DNA from: DATKCA01 sp035544675
GTDB lineage: Bacteria > Acidobacteriota > Thermoanaerobaculia > Gp7-AA8
Assembly (NCBI GenBank): GCA_035544675.1
Contig: DATKCA010000183.1
Coordinates: forward strand, 1-14,401
DNA length: 14,401 bases
Direction: 5' to 3'
Shown: positions 11,624 through 14,401 of the stretch, piece after piece
Numbering within the stretch: position 1 is the stretch's first letter
Layout of the letters: every line of letters starts with the position of its first letter
Position numbers and translations under genes: made by a program
Notes under the pieces: generated by a model
Seen by the model: only the letters and a program-made list of their open reading frames with translations
Databases searched by the model: none
What the model was told of the DNA's origin: nothing

Positions 11624-12873
11624 TGCACGTCGTCATCATCGGCGGCGGGTTCGCCGGGCTCTACACCGCTCGCGGCCTGCGGCGCGCACCCGTTCGCGTC
11701 ACCCTCGTCGACCGCTACAACTACCACAACTTCCAGCCGCTGCTTTACCAGGTGGCGACTGCGGCGCTGAATCCGAGCGACATCGCCGCGCCCATCCGCG
11801 GCATCCTCCGCCGCCAGCGCAACGTCAGCGTGCTCCTCGGCGAGGCCACCTCGATCGACGTCGCCGGCAAACGCGTCAGGCTGGCCGACGGCGAGGTGAC
11901 GTATGACATCCTCGTCCTGGCCACGGGCGCGACGCACTCCTACTTCGGCCATCCGGAGTGGGAGCGCCACGCCCCCGGCCTGAAGACGATCGACGACGCG
12001 CTGGAGATCCGGCGCCGGATCCTCGTCGCATTCGAGGCCGCGGAGCGCGAGACGAATGAGGAGAAACAGCGCGCCTGGCTGACGTTCGTGGTCGTCGGCG
12101 CCGGACCGACGGGTGTCGAGCTGGCCGGCGCCCTGTCGGAGATCGCGCGCAAGACGATGACGCGCGACTTCCGCCGGATCAATCCGAGGAGCGCGCGGGT
12201 CATTCTCCTCGAGGCGAAGGACCGCGTGCTGCCGGTCTACCCTCCCGACCTGTCGGAGAAAGCGAGAAAGCAACTGATCGCGCTCGGCGTCGACGTCCGC
12301 ACCGGCACGGCCGTCTCCGCGATGAACGATCACGAGGTCCGCATCGGTGATCAGCGCATCGCCACGCGGACGATTCTCTGGGGAGCAGGCGTGCAGGCCT
12401 CGCCGCTGGCGAAAGAGCTCGGTGCGCCGCTCGATCGCGCCGGGCGCGTTCTCGTCGAGCCTGACCTCACCGTCCCCGGGCACAGGGAGATCTTCGTCCT
12501 GGGCGACCTCGCCGCGGCAAAACAACGCGACGGCTCGTTCGTGCCGGGGGTCGCGCCGGCCGCCATCCAGGCCGGACAGCACACGGCCAGGAACATCGAG
12601 CGGGCCGCCGGAGGCCAGCCGCTGCGCCCGTTCCGCTACGACGACAAGGGGTCGCTGGCCACGATCGGCCGCGCCGCCGCCGTTGCCGACTTCGGCAGAA
12701 TCCACCTCAGCGGATTCATCGCCTGGTTCGCCTGGCTGGCCATCCACATCTTCTTCCTGATCGGCTTCCGCAACCGCTTCCTGGTCATCACCCAATGGGC
12801 GTGGGCTTACCTCACCTACCAGCGCGGCGCGCGCCTCATCACCGGCCAGGTCAAGCCTCTCCTCGACAAATGA
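11623..12873 (+). CDS. ndh: Type II NADH dehydrogenase (NDH-2)
   Basis: This 416-aa flavoprotein oxidises NADH and passes electrons to quinone without pumping protons. It has an N-terminal FAD-binding Rossmann motif HVVIIGGGFAGLYTA (2-16) with VDRYNYHNFQPLLYQVATA (29-47), which is characteristic of NDH-2. LATGATHSYFG follows at 99-109. The NAD-binding Rossmann motif is FVVVGAGPTGVELAG (155-169), and the second FAD site is IFVLGDLAA (290-298). AIQAGQHTARNI (314-325) lies near the quinone site. A hydrophobic C-terminal segment (about 364-382, FIAWFAWLAIHIFFLIGF) should anchor it to the inner face of the cytoplasmic membrane. The start is the ATG overlapping the previous stop (TGATG), because the first Rossmann strand follows at once. 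The open frame extends 25 codons further upstream, which are discarded. The next gene overlaps by ATGA. Confidence 0.95.
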   Translation: MHVVIIGGGFAGLYTARGLRRAPVRVTLVDRYNYHNFQPLLYQVATAALNPSDIAAPIRGILRRQRNVSVLLGEATSIDVAGKRVRLADGEVTYDILVLATGATHSYFGHPEWERHAPGLKTIDDALEIRRRILVAFEAAERETNEEKQRAWLTFVVVGAGPTGVELAGALSEIARKTMTRDFRRINPRSARVILLEAKDRVLPVYPPDLSEKARKQLIALGVDVRTGTAVSAMNDHEVRIGDQRIATRTILWGAGVQASPLAKELGAPLDRAGRVLVEPDLTVPGHREIFVLGDLAAAKQRDGSFVPGVAPAAIQAGQHTARNIERAAGGQPLRPFRYDDKGSLATIGRAAAVADFGRIHLSGFIAWFAWLAIHIFFLIGFRNRFLVITQWAWAYLTYQRGARLITGQVKPLLDK

Positions 12874-13610
12874 AGAAGCCGCCGGCGGGCAACCGGCCGA
12901 TCAAGACGCTCGAGCGCGTGCTGTCGAAGGCTGGCGTTGGATCGCGCACCGAGGCGCGGGCGTGGATCGCCGGGGGTCGTGTGCGGGTGAATGGGCGGGT
13001 GGTGAGGGACGCCGAGACGTGGGTAGACCTGGAGCGCGACCGCGTCGCGTTCGACGGCAAGCCGCTGCGGAAAGCTGCGGCCCTCTACCTCCTTCTCTAC
13101 AAGCCGGCCGGGTTTCTGACGACGCTCCGCGATCCAGAGGGACGCCCGACCATCTACGATCTCCTCGAGGAGCGGCCGGAGTATCTCTTCCCTGTCGGAC
13201 GGCTCGATCTCGAGACGAGCGGCCTGCTCATCCTGACCAACGACACGGCATTCGCCGAGCGGGTGACGAATCCCGCCTTCAAGGTGCCGAAGACCTATCA
13301 GGTGAAGGCGTCGCGGCGGCTGACCGATGAAGACTTTCAGCGGTTGCGCCAGGGAGTCGAGCTTCGCGACGGCATGACCGCGCCGGCGGTCGTCACACCG
13401 CTGCGCGAGCCGGGCGGAAAGAGCGTCTTCGAGATCACGATCACGGAGGGGCGGAACCGGCAGGTGCGGAGGATGGTCGAGGCGCTGGACGCGAAGGTGC
13501 TCAAGCTCGTCCGGACGGCCATCGGACCGCTGCGCATCGGCGAGCTGCCCATCGGGAAACATCGGGAGCTGACGCCGCAGGAAGTGCGCGCGCTGGTAGG
13601 ATCGCGCTGA
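12870..13610 (+). CDS. rluB: 23S rRNA pseudouridine synthase, RluB/RsuA family
   Basis: This 246-aa enzyme converts a uridine in rRNA (U2605 of 23S rRNA for RluB) to pseudouridine. An N-terminal S4 RNA-binding domain occupies about 12-60 (LERVLSKAGVGSRTEARAWI, then GRVRVNGRVV). The catalytic domain follows, with LYKPAGFLTT (76-85), the active-site motif PVGRLDLETSGLLILTND (108-125; catalytic Asp113), KTYQVK (141-146) and EGRNRQVRRM (193-202). The pattern fits RluB best, with RsuA or RluE/F as alternatives. The start is the ATG in the ATGA overlap with the ndh stop; a longer open frame upstream lies inside ndh. The lipoprotein gene follows with a TGATG overlap. Confidence 0.93.
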   Translation: MKKPPAGNRPIKTLERVLSKAGVGSRTEARAWIAGGRVRVNGRVVRDAETWVDLERDRVAFDGKPLRKAAALYLLLYKPAGFLTTLRDPEGRPTIYDLLEERPEYLFPVGRLDLETSGLLILTNDTAFAERVTNPAFKVPKTYQVKASRRLTDEDFQRLRQGVELRDGMTAPAVVTPLREPGGKSVFEITITEGRNRQVRRMVEALDAKVLKLVRTAIGPLRIGELPIGKHRELTPQEVRALVGSR

Positions 13611-14224
13611 TGCGGAGAGCCTTGCTCCTTCTCGTTCTGGCGACAGCTTGCGGCAAAGAGGATGGAGCGCCGGTGTCCCCACCGGCGCCTGCCACTCAGG
13701 GCGCGGGCGAGGAAACCCGCGCGCCCCTGCCCTCCGTCGACGAGGCCAGGGCCCTCATCGCCGGCTCCTCCGACTTCAGCGAATACGAGTTCACGAACGC
13801 GTCGTACTCGCTCCCGATGCAGCGCTCGCTGATGAACGAGCCTGCGCGGACCGCGGCCGCGGATCTGCGCCGGGCCGGCTGGATCGGCCTGGACGGCGCG
13901 GGCAACGTCACCCTCACCACCAGGGCGAAGTCCGACAAGCGCTGGCTCGTGCGCCAGAACGGGTTCGTCGACATCGTCCCGCTTGCGAAGAAGGAGCTGA
14001 ACGAGGTGACGGAGGTGCGCGCCGATCCCGAAGGCGCTGCCGTCGACTTCAACTGGAAGTGGATTCCGAACGAGATCGGCCTGGCGTTCCGCAGCGGCGC
14101 GCTGAAGGAGCGCTACGAGACGCCGCAGCAGGCCACGGCGACGCTGATCCACGACGGCACGGCGTGGACGATTCTGCGGATCAGGCCTGTCATCCCGAGC
14201 GTGAGCGAGGGAGCTGGGCGGTAG
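13610..14224 (+). CDS. Putative lipoprotein whose C-terminus is supplied by a palindromic repeat
   Basis: This 204-aa exported protein has an N-terminal hydrophobic segment (residues 3-13, RALLLLVLATA) followed by Cys14. That fits a lipoprotein signal, although the -3 residue is Ala rather than Leu. A Pro/Ala-rich linker (about 20-40) precedes a domain of unknown family with GWIGLDGAGNVTLT (90-103), FNWKWIPNEIGLAF (147-160) and TLIHDGTAWTILRIRP (178-193). Residues 194-204 and the TAG stop are encoded by the palindromic element that begins at 14189, so the native end was probably near RIRP and has been replaced. It is the last gene of the operon, and its start overlaps the rluB stop (TGATG). 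Confidence 0.82.
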   Translation: MRRALLLLVLATACGKEDGAPVSPPAPATQGAGEETRAPLPSVDEARALIAGSSDFSEYEFTNASYSLPMQRSLMNEPARTAAADLRRAGWIGLDGAGNVTLTTRAKSDKRWLVRQNGFVDIVPLAKKELNEVTEVRADPEGAAVDFNWKWIPNEIGLAFRSGALKERYETPQQATATLIHDGTAWTILRIRPVIPSVSEGAGR

Positions 14225-14277
14225 GTAGGCGCGACATGCCGCCCATCCACCCGGATCGCTCGCTACGCTCGGGATGA
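14189..14277. repeat. Palindromic element (GTCATCCCGAGCG family), copy 2, at a convergent junction
   Basis: The left arm starts GTCATCCCGAGCGTGAGCGA at 14189. The right arm (14251-14277) is its imperfect inverse, whose complement starts GTCATCCCGAGCGTAGCGAG. Inner sequences GGGCGG (14216-14221) and CCGCCC (14239-14244) extend the stem. Compared with 5192-5285, the TGAG-type and TAG-type arms are swapped, so the element is inserted in the opposite orientation. It overlaps the 3' ends of both flanking convergent genes and contains both stop codons (14222-14224 and 14263-14265). As a long hairpin it may end transcription in both directions. Confidence 0.9.
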
Positions 14278-14401
14278 CACCATCTCGTCCACCACCGGCC
14301 AGGCGCTGGCGCGCCACTGCTCCGACATGAGCAGGCCGGCCGACGCGAGGTACAGCGCGATGTCGCGGCGGTCGAAGCGGCCGTCCATCTCGCGGACGGC
14401 G
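14263..14401 (-). CDS. 3' end of an unidentified gene (partial)
   Basis: An open frame enters from the right edge on the minus strand and runs about 45 codons to a TAG at 14263-14265. The visible C-terminus reads VREMDGRFDRRDIALYLAS, then AGLLMSEQWRASAWPVVDEM, and ends in VSSRA. It looks like real protein (amphipathic helix, balanced composition) but is too short to name. The last four residues (SSRA) and the stop lie within the palindromic element, so the original end was probably around VVDEM. It converges on the lipoprotein gene. Confidence 0.55.
   Translation of the reverse strand, partial: AVREMDGRFDRRDIALYLASAGLLMSEQWRASAWPVVDEMVSSRA

Noticed and set aside
11539..12795. 418-codon minus-strand open frame opposite ndh
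   Set aside because: Antisense shadow; ndh has both Rossmann motifs in the other direction.
1..14401. Prophage, insertion sequence, toxin-antitoxin or defence island
   Set aside because: No transposase, integrase, restriction, nuclease-helicase or toxin motifs were found in any frame. All genes are metabolic, regulatory, envelope or unknown, with uniform codon use.

Overview
The window is 14.4 kb of dense, high-GC bacterial chromosome (GC looks to be in the mid-60s percent by eye; not computed). No rRNA, tRNA, phage, transposase or CRISPR signal is visible. The gene set suggests an aerobic or respiring Gram-negative heterotroph: outer-membrane-type beta-barrel, lipoproteins, NDH-2, branched-chain acyl-CoA catabolism, and a split B12-binding mutase subunit. 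Acidobacteriota or a neighbouring phylum is my best guess, at low to moderate confidence. No marker gene settles it.

Layout. Positions 1-112 are sixteen perfect copies of the heptamer TTCATCC, running off the left edge. A hypothetical protein (136-687, +) converges on, and overlaps by 31 bp, a pseudo-receiver/GAF/HD-GYP regulator (657-2579, -). After a divergent spacer comes a two-gene unit: a cytochrome-c-like lipoprotein (CX4CH) and a DUF5777-type beta-barrel (2790-4056, +). A heptamer array CCTTAGK and a promoter-like box precede a membrane protein with two zinc ribbons (4185-5192, +). A large palindromic element exactly fills the next convergent junction.

The minus strand from 9175 to 5288 is one tightly packed five-gene operon: GNAT acetyltransferase, cobalamin-binding mutase subunit, crotonase-family protein, 3-methylcrotonyl-CoA carboxylase beta subunit (MccB) and YihX-like HAD phosphatase. 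Stops and starts overlap, abut or lie 2 bp apart. The three central genes point to branched-chain amino-acid (leucine and valine/isoleucine) acyl-CoA catabolism. MccA and the large mutase subunit are not in the window. Divergent to it, a second HAD phosphatase overlaps an M19 dipeptidase (9256-11038, +). After a repeat-rich 150-bp gap comes a four-gene plus-strand operon: zinc-ribbon protein, NDH-2, RluB-type pseudouridine synthase and a lipoprotein, all coupled by TGATG or ATGA overlaps. The window closes with a second copy of the palindromic element and the 3' end of a minus-strand gene.

The most unusual content is the repeats. (1) Intergenic gaps carry heptamer tandem repeats of differing sequence that all fit CCTNNNN. 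(2) A 60-bp nested palindrome lies in frame inside the crotonase gene and encodes about 20 residues. (3) A second palindrome family sits at two convergent gene junctions; in one it supplies the C-termini and stop codons of both genes. (4) Several genes lack a Shine-Dalgarno sequence and have a TANNNT box 7-10 nt before the start codon, suggesting leaderless transcripts. No complete new defence or biosynthetic system is apparent.
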